64,000 nucleotides of DNA, from NCBI GenBank assembly GCA_021166685.1, contig JAJPEU010000010.1, positions 62,001 to 126,000 of the forward strand. The letters run 5' to 3'. Numbering within the stretch: position 1 is the first letter of the stretch; each line of letters begins with the position of its first letter. This stretch comes from Sulfurovum sp. GTDB lineage: Bacteria > Campylobacterota > Campylobacteria > Campylobacterales > Sulfurovaceae. Below, one piece after another: positions 7,272 through 16,101 of the stretch. Below the pieces are notes generated by a model, which did not search any database, was not told where the DNA came from, and was given only the letters and a program-made list of their open reading frames with translations. The position numbers were made by a program, and so were the translations under genes.

Positions 7272-9974
7272 ATGACCGTCATAGAAATAGAGAACAATCT
7301 TCATAATCTAGTAGCAAACTTCAACAAAGAATCGTTTATCTTCGACCTGCTTCTGGCGTACGGCACTCCAAAGTCCACCATCAAAAGACTTGAAGGCAGC
7401 GATCATAACAGACTGGCAATACATGGCGAACTTGTGGTGCGAAAAAAACTATTTTTCAAGGCAGCACATGAAAATTTACATTCAACTATTGACAGCCTAA
7501 AAACCCAAAAAGAAGTTACAAAACATCATCCTAGATTTATCATCGTAACAGACTACGAAACACTTTTAGCTTATGACACCAAAACCGATGACAGCCTTGA
7601 CACCGAACTTTTAAACATCATCAACCACTACGATTTTTTCCTCCCGCTTGCAGGAATGGAAAAAGCTACCTTTACCGATGAAAACCCCGCCGATGTCAAA
7701 GCGTCGCTCAAGATGGCAAAACTCTTTGATGAACTCCAAAAAAATAACCACTTTGAGACAAAAGAGGATATCCACTCTCTCAATGTTTTTCTCACAAGGC
7801 TTCTGTTTTGCTACTTTGCGGAAGATACGAACATCTTTGAAGACAATATCTTTACCTCTTCCATCTCCTCGCACACGCAGTTAGACGGAAGCGATTTGGA
7901 CAGTTATCTGCAAAGACTTTTTACCATTTTCAACACTCCGCAAAACCAAAGAGAGCCAAACACACCCGCATATCTGAACGCTTTTCCCTATGTAAACGGC
8001 GGACTTTTTGCTTTACATGTCAAGCTCCCCACTTTCACAACCCGTTCCCGCTCACTCATGATAGAAGTAGGACAGCTCCAATGGTCGCAGATAAACCCAG
8101 ACATCTTTGGAAGTATGATACAAGCGGTCGTAACCCCGGAACATCGCGGCGGAATGGGCATGCACTACACAAGCGTACCAAATATCATGAAAGTCATCGA
8201 ACCGCTATTTTTGGATGAGCTTTACATGGAATTTGAAAAAGCGTATGAGAGCAAAACCAAACTCCAAAATTTTCTAAATCGACTAACTAAAATCAAGATC
8301 TTTGACCCTGCATGCGGAAGCGGAAACTTCCTTATCATCGCTTACAAGAAACTAAGAGAACTTGAGATGAGCATTCTTAGAAGAATAAATGAGATGTCGC
8401 ATGTCAAACAGTCAGATCTTTTTGGAAATTCTGAAAAAAAACAGTTAAGTTTTTTATCCTTGTCTTCACAAATACATTTAACGCAGTTTTACGGCATAGA
8501 ACTAGACGACTTCGCCCATGAGGTAGCACTTCTCTCACTTTGGCTTGCAGAACATCAGATGAATAGAGAATTTGACTTAAAATTTAGCGTCTCAACACCT
8601 AGTTTACCGCTCCACGACGGAGGCAATATCGTCCACGGCAATGCAACAAGGATAGAGTGGGAAGAGGTTTGCCCGAAAAATGAAGGGGATGAGATTTATG
8701 TTTTGGGGAATCCGCCGTATATTGGGACACGAAATCAAAAAAAATCTCATAAAGATGATATGGCTTTTGTATTTAAAGGGATTAGAAACTACAAATCATT
8801 TGATTATATTACTTGTTGGTTTTATTTAGGGAGTCAATATATAAAAAATACAAATGCAAAATATGCGTTTGTATCTACAAATTCCATTTGTCAGGGTGAT
8901 CAAGTGGCAATTTTATGGCCTAATGTTATGAGTCATTTGTTGGAAATAGACTTTGCCTATCAATCTTTTAAATGGAAAAATAACGCAAAAGACAATGCTG
9001 GTGTTACAGTAGTAATTATTGGCGTTAGAAATAAAAGCAATAACCCTAAATATATCTTTAATGAAGGGGTGAAAAAATCTGTTTCAAATATAAATTTTTA
9101 TTTAGTTGAAGGTAATGAAATAATAGTAAATAGAAGTACATCTTCAATTAGCAAATTGCCCAAAATGGTAAAAGGAAGCATTCCCGCAGATGGAGGACAT
9201 CTCATTCTTGATAAAAATGAATACGAAACCTTATCAAAAGAAGAATTACTTGTTCCAGTTATCAAGAAATTTATAGGAGCTCAAGAATATATAAAAGGAC
9301 TAGAAAGATGGTGTTTATATATAAATGACGAAGATAAATTGAAAATTGAAAATTTACCAATCATTAAAAGTAAATTACAAAAAGTTAGAACAATGAGATT
9401 AGAAAGCACAAAAGAAGCTACTAATAAATTAGCGGACACGCCGTATTTATTTGCAGAAGATAGATATTATAAACAACCTTGTCTTTTAGTCCCATGTACA
9501 ACATCAGAAAGAAGGGACTATATACCAATTGGATTCTTAGATAAAGAACCAGTCATTTATGCTTCTGCACAAGCAATTTATAATGCAGAGCCTTGGGTTA
9601 TGGGAGTTGTTGGTTCTCACATGCACATGGTTTGGATGAGAACTGTTGCAGGAAGATTAAAAACAGATTATCGTTATTCATCAGCACTTGTTTATAACAC
9701 CTTCCCATTCCCAAACATCTCACAAAAACAAAAAGATGAGATTACCGAGTTAGTATGGGGTGTATTGGATGAAAGAGAAAAACACAGCCAAAAAACACTA
9801 GCCCAGCTCTACGACCCCGACAAAATGCCAGAAGGCTTACGAAAAGCCCACCACACTTTAGATAAAGCCATAGAACAATGCTACCGCCCCAAACCATTTG
9901 AAACAGACGAAGAACGCCTTGAATACCTCTTTAGGATGTATGAAGAGATGACGGGGAAGGAGAGTAAAAAATGA
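7272..9974 (+). CDS. MmeI-like (type IIL-related) DNA adenine methyltransferase
   Basis: A 900-residue class I SAM-dependent methyltransferase. The SAM motif FDPACGSGNFL begins at 344 and the catalytic NPPY is at 480-483, which implies N6-adenine methylation. An N-terminal domain (about 1-200) and a helical spacer precede the catalytic domain; the target-recognition region follows it (about 490-830), and a C-terminal helical part ends the protein. The layout is that of the MmeI/YeeA family, but I see no clear E-x-K nuclease motif at the N-terminus, so cutting may be done by the downstream GIY-YIG protein. The DNA for residues about 490-820 is much AT-richer than both ends. It overlaps the next gene by 4 bases. 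Confidence 0.85.
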   Translation: MTVIEIENNLHNLVANFNKESFIFDLLLAYGTPKSTIKRLEGSDHNRLAIHGELVVRKKLFFKAAHENLHSTIDSLKTQKEVTKHHPRFIIVTDYETLLAYDTKTDDSLDTELLNIINHYDFFLPLAGMEKATFTDENPADVKASLKMAKLFDELQKNNHFETKEDIHSLNVFLTRLLFCYFAEDTNIFEDNIFTSSISSHTQLDGSDLDSYLQRLFTIFNTPQNQREPNTPAYLNAFPYVNGGLFALHVKLPTFTTRSRSLMIEVGQLQWSQINPDIFGSMIQAVVTPEHRGGMGMHYTSVPNIMKVIEPLFLDELYMEFEKAYESKTKLQNFLNRLTKIKIFDPACGSGNFLIIAYKKLRELEMSILRRINEMSHVKQSDLFGNSEKKQLSFLSLSSQIHLTQFYGIELDDFAHEVALLSLWLAEHQMNREFDLKFSVSTPSLPLHDGGNIVHGNATRIEWEEVCPKNEGDEIYVLGNPPYIGTRNQKKSHKDDMAFVFKGIRNYKSFDYITCWFYLGSQYIKNTNAKYAFVSTNSICQGDQVAILWPNVMSHLLEIDFAYQSFKWKNNAKDNAGVTVVIIGVRNKSNNPKYIFNEGVKKSVSNINFYLVEGNEIIVNRSTSSISKLPKMVKGSIPADGGHLILDKNEYETLSKEELLVPVIKKFIGAQEYIKGLERWCLYINDEDKLKIENLPIIKSKLQKVRTMRLESTKEATNKLADTPYLFAEDRYYKQPCLLVPCTTSERRDYIPIGFLDKEPVIYASAQAIYNAEPWVMGVVGSHMHMVWMRTVAGRLKTDYRYSSALVYNTFPFPNISQKQKDEITELVWGVLDEREKHSQKTLAQLYDPDKMPEGLRKAHHTLDKAIEQCYRPKPFETDEERLEYLFRMYEEMTGKESKK

Positions 9975-12151
9975 TTACTTCTATAAAATTAAAAAGTATT
10001 GCTAGTTATATAAATGAAAGAGCACTTAATACAGATAAAAAAATTAATCTTGTTTATGGTTTGAATGGCACAGGGAAAACAACTTTGTCAAATTTTTTAA
10101 AAGATAAAAATAATACTAAATTTGGAAACTGCACTATCATTGGTGGAGAATCAGCAAAAATATTTGTATATAATCAAGAGTTTATCAATGAAAATTTCTA
10201 TGAAAGAGATGATTTAAAAGGTGTCTTTACAATATCAGAGGTCAATGGAACAGCCGAAAAAAATATAGAAGATGCAAAAGCTGAAATTAAAGAATTAGAG
10301 ACTCAAGAAAAAGTAAAAAAAACTGAACTAGAAAACATAAATGGAGCAAATGGCAAGAAAAAAAAGAAATTGTCAGAAGCAACTGAAAAAATATGGAACA
10401 TTAAAACAACCTTTAGCGGTGGAGATAGAATCTTGGATTATTGCTTAGAAAGTGTTAAGGGTAGTAAAGATTCATTATTTAATCATATTAAATCATTAGT
10501 AAAACCATCAAACAAGCCTACAAAAACAACGGATGATTTAAAAAAAGATATTTCAAAAATTGAAGGTAATGATGCTATTAATTTAGACCCTCTACAGAAA
10601 ATTGTTTTAAGTGGGGTAATTGAATTTGAAAACAATACTATTTTTGATGAGGTTATCGTAGGAAATAAAAATAGCACAGTTGCAAATTTAATAGAAATAT
10701 TTCAAAATTCTGATTGGGTGAAACGGGGTCTAAGCTACTTGCCAAATGAGATAAACGAAACTGCGAGTTGCCCATTTTGTCAACAAAAAACGGTTACAAA
10801 GAATTTAGCTGATGAGATAAAAAACTACTTTGATAAAACTTACGAGGATAAGATTGATTTGTTGAAAAGATTAAAATTTCAATATCAGACAATCAAAAAT
10901 AATATTTCAGCTATAGATTCATTTTTAGTTAATGATTATGCAAATGCTGTAAAAATAGAACTTGAAAGCTTACATACAAAACTACTTACGGGTTTATCTC
11001 AAAATATAACTGCTATAGAAAATAAAATAAAACTCCCAAGCAATAAAGTGACTCTTCAAAGTTCTAGCCAAGCATTGAAAGATTTTAATGAGCTTATAGA
11101 AAAAATAAATCAAGAAATTACAGAGCATAATGAAAAAATCAAAAATAAGAAAAATGTAAAAGATAGCATTAAAAAAGAGTTCTGGGAAATAATGAGATGG
11201 GAATACGATGTATATATTTCAGCTTATGAAAATGATTTGAAAGATTTAGAAAAAGAAGAAGCAAAAATAAATTTAGCACTTCAAAAAATTCAAAATAATA
11301 TAAAAGCTCAAAGAGATATTATCACGGAAAATCAAGACAAAACAATCAATATTGAAAAAGCTATAGAATCAATTAATTATCAATTAGCTTTGCTAGGATT
11401 ACATGGTTTTGAGATAAAGCCCTTTGAGGATAAGTTTTACAGAATTGTAAGAGAGAGTGAAAGTAAGCCAGAGTTTAAATCGTTAAGCGAAGGCGAAAAA
11501 ATGATAATAAGCTTTCTTTACTTTGTGGAACTTTGTAAAGGAAAAGAGAGTGAAACAGAAGAAATTCAAAATAAAATAGTTGTAATAGACGACCCAATAT
11601 CAAGTTTATCTCATAACTATATTTTTAATGTTGCACAACTCATAAAAAAAGAATTTTTTGAAACTTCAAATTATTTACAAGTTTTTGTACTAACTCATAG
11701 CATGTATTTTTTTCATGAACTTTGTAAAATACACAACAAAAAAGATAAAAAGCTTTTTAGAATAGTTAGAAGCAATGATAAATCATCATCAATTTTAGAA
11801 ATGTCACAAGATGAAATATTAAATGATTATCAAGCTTATTGGAAGATACTCAAAGACCATGAAAATGGAAATGCTCACGATAATATTTTGGCAAATGCAA
11901 TTAGAAATATTCTTGAGAATTTTTTTGGATTTATCGATAATGAAAAGATGAAAGAATCAGTAAGTCAACTTAATTCTATTAAATATGGAGCTTTTTTAAG
12001 ATACATAGACAGGGAGTCACATTCAGATCAAACCAATATCTCTGATGTTAAAGAAATAGATGTGAATTTGTTCAAAGAAGCATTTAAACAAATTTTTGAA
12101 GAGTCAGGTAATATCAAACATTATAATAAAATGATGGAGATATCAAATTGA
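9971..12151 (+). CDS. AAA_13 family ATPase, RloC-like candidate anticodon nuclease
   Basis: A 726-residue ABC/SMC-type ATPase: Walker A GLNGTGKT (30-37), long coiled coils broken by CPFC (Cys267 and Cys270, a zinc-hook-like turn), signature LSEGEK (505-510) and Walker B VVIDDP (Asp540, Asp541). The C-terminal region has Arg645, Glu649 and RYIDRESH (Arg677 to His684). This Arg-x3-Glu...His spacing resembles the catalytic triad described for the anticodon nucleases PrrC and RloC, and R-x6-H fits the HEPN motif. RloC proteins of Campylobacter are encoded within restriction loci, as here. ATPase and coiled-coil assignments are seen directly; tRNA cleavage is inference. ATG overlaps the methyltransferase stop. 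The DNA is very AT-rich. Confidence 0.75.
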   Translation: MITSIKLKSIASYINERALNTDKKINLVYGLNGTGKTTLSNFLKDKNNTKFGNCTIIGGESAKIFVYNQEFINENFYERDDLKGVFTISEVNGTAEKNIEDAKAEIKELETQEKVKKTELENINGANGKKKKKLSEATEKIWNIKTTFSGGDRILDYCLESVKGSKDSLFNHIKSLVKPSNKPTKTTDDLKKDISKIEGNDAINLDPLQKIVLSGVIEFENNTIFDEVIVGNKNSTVANLIEIFQNSDWVKRGLSYLPNEINETASCPFCQQKTVTKNLADEIKNYFDKTYEDKIDLLKRLKFQYQTIKNNISAIDSFLVNDYANAVKIELESLHTKLLTGLSQNITAIENKIKLPSNKVTLQSSSQALKDFNELIEKINQEITEHNEKIKNKKNVKDSIKKEFWEIMRWEYDVYISAYENDLKDLEKEEAKINLALQKIQNNIKAQRDIITENQDKTINIEKAIESINYQLALLGLHGFEIKPFEDKFYRIVRESESKPEFKSLSEGEKMIISFLYFVELCKGKESETEEIQNKIVVIDDPISSLSHNYIFNVAQLIKKEFFETSNYLQVFVLTHSMYFFHELCKIHNKKDKKLFRIVRSNDKSSSILEMSQDEILNDYQAYWKILKDHENGNAHDNILANAIRNILENFFGFIDNEKMKESVSQLNSIKYGAFLRYIDRESHSDQTNISDVKEIDVNLFKEAFKQIFEESGNIKHYNKMMEISN

Positions 12152-13068
12152 GTAAAACTCTTAAACAAAAATTTCAAATTCACTACTACTTTGATGATGA
12201 CTCTCATAGCATGAATGCTTTTGTAAGAAATAAAGCAGAAAAAGATATGCTAGATGTACTTAAGCAAGTAGGTGTTCTATGTGGTAGCGAAGTGACTTTA
12301 GAAACAGAAGCATATCAAGAGGGTGGATTAAAAGAACTGATTGTTGTTAGTTTTTTACTACATGGTACAGCTAACTTTTTTGCTCCTTTTTTTAACAACA
12401 TTGCAACTCATTATTTCACAAAAGATGCTGAAGATAGAGAACTAGACAAACAAATAAAGCAAGAGACACTAAGAGGACTTGGACTTGATAATGATAAAAA
12501 AGAAGATGAGTTAAACAAAGATATTGATAAAAAGCTTCAAGATAAACAAACCATAAGATATATTTCAAATTTTTATACAAAAATCAATAACTATGAAAAA
12601 GTTCAAAAAATTGGATTTTGCGATGTTGAGAAAAATCAAGAAGAGTTTATTGTTGAGAGAAAAGATTTTAAAAACTTTATCTTAGAGGATAATAAAGAAA
12701 CTATAGAAGATAATAACGCAATCATAGAAATTATATCTCCAATACTTAAAGAGGGTAAATTTAAGTGGAAAGGCTTATATAACGGCGAGAAAATAGATTT
12801 TAGTATGGGTGATTATGGTTTCAAAAAAGAGATTATTGAGGGAAAACATACATTTTCAAATGGAAGTGTGATTGAGTGCAACCTTCAAATTACTATCACT
12901 TATGATGAATTTGGAGATGAAAAGAGAAAAGCTTATTCTATTAAAGAGGTTTTTGGTATTCAAGAGTTACCTCAAGAATTAATTAAATTAACTAAAAGTG
13001 GAAAAAGAAAAATAAGAGAAGAAAAGCAAGGAAGTTTATTTGATGAAATAGATGGGGATATTAAATGA
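12148..13068 (+). CDS. Unrecognised partner of the RloC-like ATPase
   Basis: A 306-residue protein I do not recognise. It starts with TTG at 12148, overlapping the TGA of the ATPase gene, with a GGAG site 8 bases upstream, so translation is probably coupled. One hydrophobic segment (about residues 70-95, LIVVSFLLHGTANFFAPF) is followed by a highly charged helical stretch (100-145) and a C-terminal domain with an acidic tail. The single hydrophobic segment could anchor it to the membrane or pack inside a small domain. Base composition (about 25% GC at 12481-12540) matches the ATPase gene and not the flanking helicase genes, so the two probably arrived together. A regulator or immunity role is possible but unproved. 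Confidence 0.6.
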   Translation: MSKTLKQKFQIHYYFDDDSHSMNAFVRNKAEKDMLDVLKQVGVLCGSEVTLETEAYQEGGLKELIVVSFLLHGTANFFAPFFNNIATHYFTKDAEDRELDKQIKQETLRGLGLDNDKKEDELNKDIDKKLQDKQTIRYISNFYTKINNYEKVQKIGFCDVEKNQEEFIVERKDFKNFILEDNKETIEDNNAIIEIISPILKEGKFKWKGLYNGEKIDFSMGDYGFKKEIIEGKHTFSNGSVIECNLQITITYDEFGDEKRKAYSIKEVFGIQELPQELIKLTKSGKRKIREEKQGSLFDEIDGDIK

Positions 13069-13175
13069 CAAACCCAAACACAACCACCGACACTATCTCA
13101 AACAAACCCTACACCATCCGAGGGCTTGCCGTGATGTTTGATATTTTGGCAACAACTGAAAACAAAGGGGATTAA
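13065..13175 (+). CDS. Small 36-residue ORF, possibly a truncated gene
   Basis: An ATG at 13065 overlaps the TGA of the 306-aa gene by an ATGA junction and opens a 36-codon frame ending at 13175, five bases before the rhuM ATG. The peptide contains KPYTIRGLAVMFD, which faintly recalls the start of ORF6N/KilA-N domain proteins, but it stops before the rest of such a domain. The DNA is suddenly GC-richer (about 52% at 13081-13140), like the end of the methyltransferase gene and unlike the two genes between them. It could be a genuine small protein, a remnant, or the old sequence after the methyltransferase before the insertion. Confidence 0.35.
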   Translation: MTNPNTTTDTISNKPYTIRGLAVMFDILATTENKGD

Positions 13176-13180
13176 TAAAA

Positions 13181-14182
13181 ATGGATACTCAAACCAAATC
13201 AGATATACTCATCTACCAAACCGAAGACGGCGAAACCAAAATCGAAACCCGACTCGAAAATGCAACGGTATGGCTGACACAAGAACAAATGTCGGAGCTT
13301 TTTCAAAAAAGCCGTTCGACTATTAACGAGCATATTAAAAATATTTATGAAGAAAATGAACTTCAAGAGATCGATACGATGAGAAAATTCGGAATTTCCG
13401 AATTTTCTACCAAACCTACCAATTTTTATAACCTCGATGTCATCATTTCCGTAGGTTACCGTGTGAAATCTCTACAAGGCACAAAGTTTCGCCAATGGGC
13501 TACTGAAAGGCTCAAGGAGTACATAGTAAAAGGTTTTACTATGAACGACGAACTGCTCAAAAATGCAGGTGGCGGTAATTATTTCGAAGAGCTTTTGTCA
13601 CGTATCAGAGATATACGAAGTAGTGAAAAAGTCTTTTGGCGCAAGGTACTCGACATCTACGCTACTAGTATCGATTATGACCCAAAAGCAGAACAAAGCA
13701 TCTTTTTTTTCCAAACAATACAAAACAAGATGCACTGGGCAGTTCACGGCAATACGGCAGCCGAGATCATCTATGATAGAGCCGATAGTTCCAAGCCTAA
13801 TATGGGGTTAAATCATTTCAGAGGCGGCAAACCGACAAAATCGGAAGTGCAAATCGCCAAAAATTATCTCAGTGTTGAAGAGTTGGAGATGCTCAACCGT
13901 ATCGTGACCGCTTATATCGAGGTAGCAGAGATCCAAGCGATGAATAAAACGCCGATGTACATGAGCGACTGGATAACAAGACTCGATGATTTTCTGAAGA
14001 TGACAGGCAAAGATATACTTGAACATGCAGGAAAGATCAGTCATAAAGCAGCGATGCAAAAAGCACAAGATGAATATGAAAAATATCGAGAGCTGACAAA
14101 AAATGAACTCTCAAGGGTAGAACAAGATTTTATAGCCTATATCGATACGACAGCAAAGATGCTCAAAAAAGGTAAAAAATGA
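13181..14182 (+). CDS. rhuM: RhuM family virulence-associated protein
   Basis: A 333-residue RhuM-family protein. Characteristic segments are VWLTQEQMSELFQKSRSTI (30-48, a helix-turn-helix-like start), YNLDVIISVGYRVKS and GTKFRQWATERLKEYI (about 85-113), and ISHKAAMQKAQDEY near the end. The family is named from a Salmonella pathogenicity island gene, has no defined biochemical role and is often found inside restriction-modification loci of Campylobacterota. The C-terminal half resembles Fic/DOC-associated helical domains in composition, but I see no HPFx[D/E]GN motif. The stop overlaps the helicase ATG by 4 bases, so it is part of the same operon. Confidence 0.85.
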   Translation: MDTQTKSDILIYQTEDGETKIETRLENATVWLTQEQMSELFQKSRSTINEHIKNIYEENELQEIDTMRKFGISEFSTKPTNFYNLDVIISVGYRVKSLQGTKFRQWATERLKEYIVKGFTMNDELLKNAGGGNYFEELLSRIRDIRSSEKVFWRKVLDIYATSIDYDPKAEQSIFFFQTIQNKMHWAVHGNTAAEIIYDRADSSKPNMGLNHFRGGKPTKSEVQIAKNYLSVEELEMLNRIVTAYIEVAEIQAMNKTPMYMSDWITRLDDFLKMTGKDILEHAGKISHKAAMQKAQDEYEKYRELTKNELSRVEQDFIAYIDTTAKMLKKGKK

Positions 14183-16101
14183 CCAACATCGTAGAAGTTA
14201 ACTATCACCAAACTGGAGAAAGCAAAAAGACCAATAGCTTGGGTATGAGAGATATGCAAGAAAAAGCATATAATGCACGAAATGAACAGTATCTTTTGCT
14301 CAAAGCTCCGCCGGCATCAGGGAAGTCAAGGGCTTTGATGTTTATAGCGCTTGATAAGCTAATGAATCAGGGTCTAAAAAAAGTCATCGTTGCCGTGCCC
14401 GAAAAGTCTATAGGCGGTTCTTTTGGTGATACGGATCTGATGTCATATGGATTTTATGCCAATTGGGAGCCAAATCCAACCTATAATCTCTGTACTCCGG
14501 GAGAAGAAAAAAGTAAAGTTGAAGCATTTAAAAGATTCTTGGATAGCGATGAGAAGATACTCATCTGTACTCATGCTACTTTGCGTTTTGCCTTTGAACA
14601 GCTTGATGAGAAGAGATTTGATGATTGCCTATTGGCAATTGATGAATTCCATCATGTGTCCGCAGACGGCAATAACAGGCTTGGAGAGCTGGTTCGCGCT
14701 ATACTTGAAAAATCAAGTGCCCATATGGTTGCCATGACGGGGTCTTATTTCAGAGGAGATAGCGTGCCTGTTTTGTTGCCTGAAGATGAATCAAGATTTA
14801 CAAAGGTAACTTACAACTATTATGAGCAGCTCAATGGATACGAACATCTAAAATCGCTTGGCATCGGGTATCATTTTTATCAAGGCAGATACACAAGTGC
14901 GATCGGCGAGATCCTGGATACCGATAAAAAAACGATTCTTCACATACCCAATGTCAACTCCGGCGAATCGACAAAAGATAAACACAAAGAGGTAGATACT
15001 ATACTAGATATCATAGGCGATGTCATAAGAATTACGGATGATGGGATTATAATCGTAAAAAGGCATAGCGACGGAAAGCTGCTCAAGGTCGCAGACCTAG
15101 TAGACGATGAACCCAAAAAAAGAGAAAAAGTAGTGGGTTACTTGCGAAACATACAAAGTATTGAAGATATGGACTTGATCATAGCCCTTGGTATGGCGAA
15201 AGAGGGGTTTGACTGGCCGTATTGCGAACATGCGCTTACGGTTGGATACAGAAGTTCACTTACAGAAATCATTCAAATCATAGGACGAGCCACAAGAGAC
15301 AGCGAGAACAAAATCCATGCACAGTTTACAAATCTTATAGCCGAGCCAAATGCGCAAAATGATGAGGTAAAAGTATCAGTAAATAATATGCTTAAAGCTA
15401 TCACTGCTTCACTTCTTATGGAGCAAGTCTTGGCGCCAAATTTCAAATTTAAACCGCGATTTGAAAACGATACCGAACCAAATCAAAAAGGGGAGCTTAA
15501 AATAAGAGGTTTTAAGCTGCCCTCAAGTAAAAGAGTAGAAGAAATCTTAGAATCAGATCTTAATGATTTAAAAGCGGCTATTTTGCAAGATGATGTGATG
15601 ATAAAAGCAATCCCCGGCAATCTTGATGCAGAGGTAATAAACAGAGTTTTGATACCAAAAATCATCAAAGTGAAATATCCCGACTTGAGTGATAGTGAAG
15701 TTGAAGAGTTGCGACAGCATGTAGTAGTCGATAGCGTGGTTAAAAATGGACATATCATAGAGAGTGGTGATAAGAAGTTTATAAAAATGGCAGATAAATT
15801 TGTTAATATTGATGAGCTTCATATCGATTTGATAGACCAGATAAATCCGTTTCAAAAAGCTTTTGAGATATTGTCAAAGTCTGTAACTACACATGTGTTA
15901 AAACTCATACAAGAGAGCATCGAAGCTACAAGAATAGAGATGACCCCTGAAGAAGCGGTAATCCTCTATAAAAAAATCCCTGCATTTAAAAGCGAACACG
16001 GAAGAATGCCGGATATTGGCAGTAGAGATTTTGCAGAAATGAGAATGGCAGAAGCGCTTATCTTTCTCAATAAACTAAGACGAGAGAGAGCAAATGGCTG
16101 A
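14179..16101 (+). CDS. SF2 DEAD/DEAH-type helicase of the defence cluster
   Basis: A 640-residue superfamily 2 helicase. Motif I is APPASGKS (43-50), motif II is DEFH (155-158), motif III is MTGSY, and motif VI is QIIGRATRD. No nuclease or methyltransferase domain is fused to it, so it would act as the translocating subunit with the methyltransferase and the GIY-YIG protein. The C-terminal 200 residues are helical and of unknown role. It overlaps rhuM by 4 bases and the GIY-YIG gene by 8 bases, which argues for a stoichiometric complex. The usual literature counterparts are Res subunits of type III-like systems, but sequence identity is not obvious by eye. Confidence 0.8.
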   Translation: MTNIVEVNYHQTGESKKTNSLGMRDMQEKAYNARNEQYLLLKAPPASGKSRALMFIALDKLMNQGLKKVIVAVPEKSIGGSFGDTDLMSYGFYANWEPNPTYNLCTPGEEKSKVEAFKRFLDSDEKILICTHATLRFAFEQLDEKRFDDCLLAIDEFHHVSADGNNRLGELVRAILEKSSAHMVAMTGSYFRGDSVPVLLPEDESRFTKVTYNYYEQLNGYEHLKSLGIGYHFYQGRYTSAIGEILDTDKKTILHIPNVNSGESTKDKHKEVDTILDIIGDVIRITDDGIIIVKRHSDGKLLKVADLVDDEPKKREKVVGYLRNIQSIEDMDLIIALGMAKEGFDWPYCEHALTVGYRSSLTEIIQIIGRATRDSENKIHAQFTNLIAEPNAQNDEVKVSVNNMLKAITASLLMEQVLAPNFKFKPRFENDTEPNQKGELKIRGFKLPSSKRVEEILESDLNDLKAAILQDDVMIKAIPGNLDAEVINRVLIPKIIKVKYPDLSDSEVEELRQHVVVDSVVKNGHIIESGDKKFIKMADKFVNIDELHIDLIDQINPFQKAFEILSKSVTTHVLKLIQESIEATRIEMTPEEAVILYKKIPAFKSEHGRMPDIGSRDFAEMRMAEALIFLNKLRRERANG

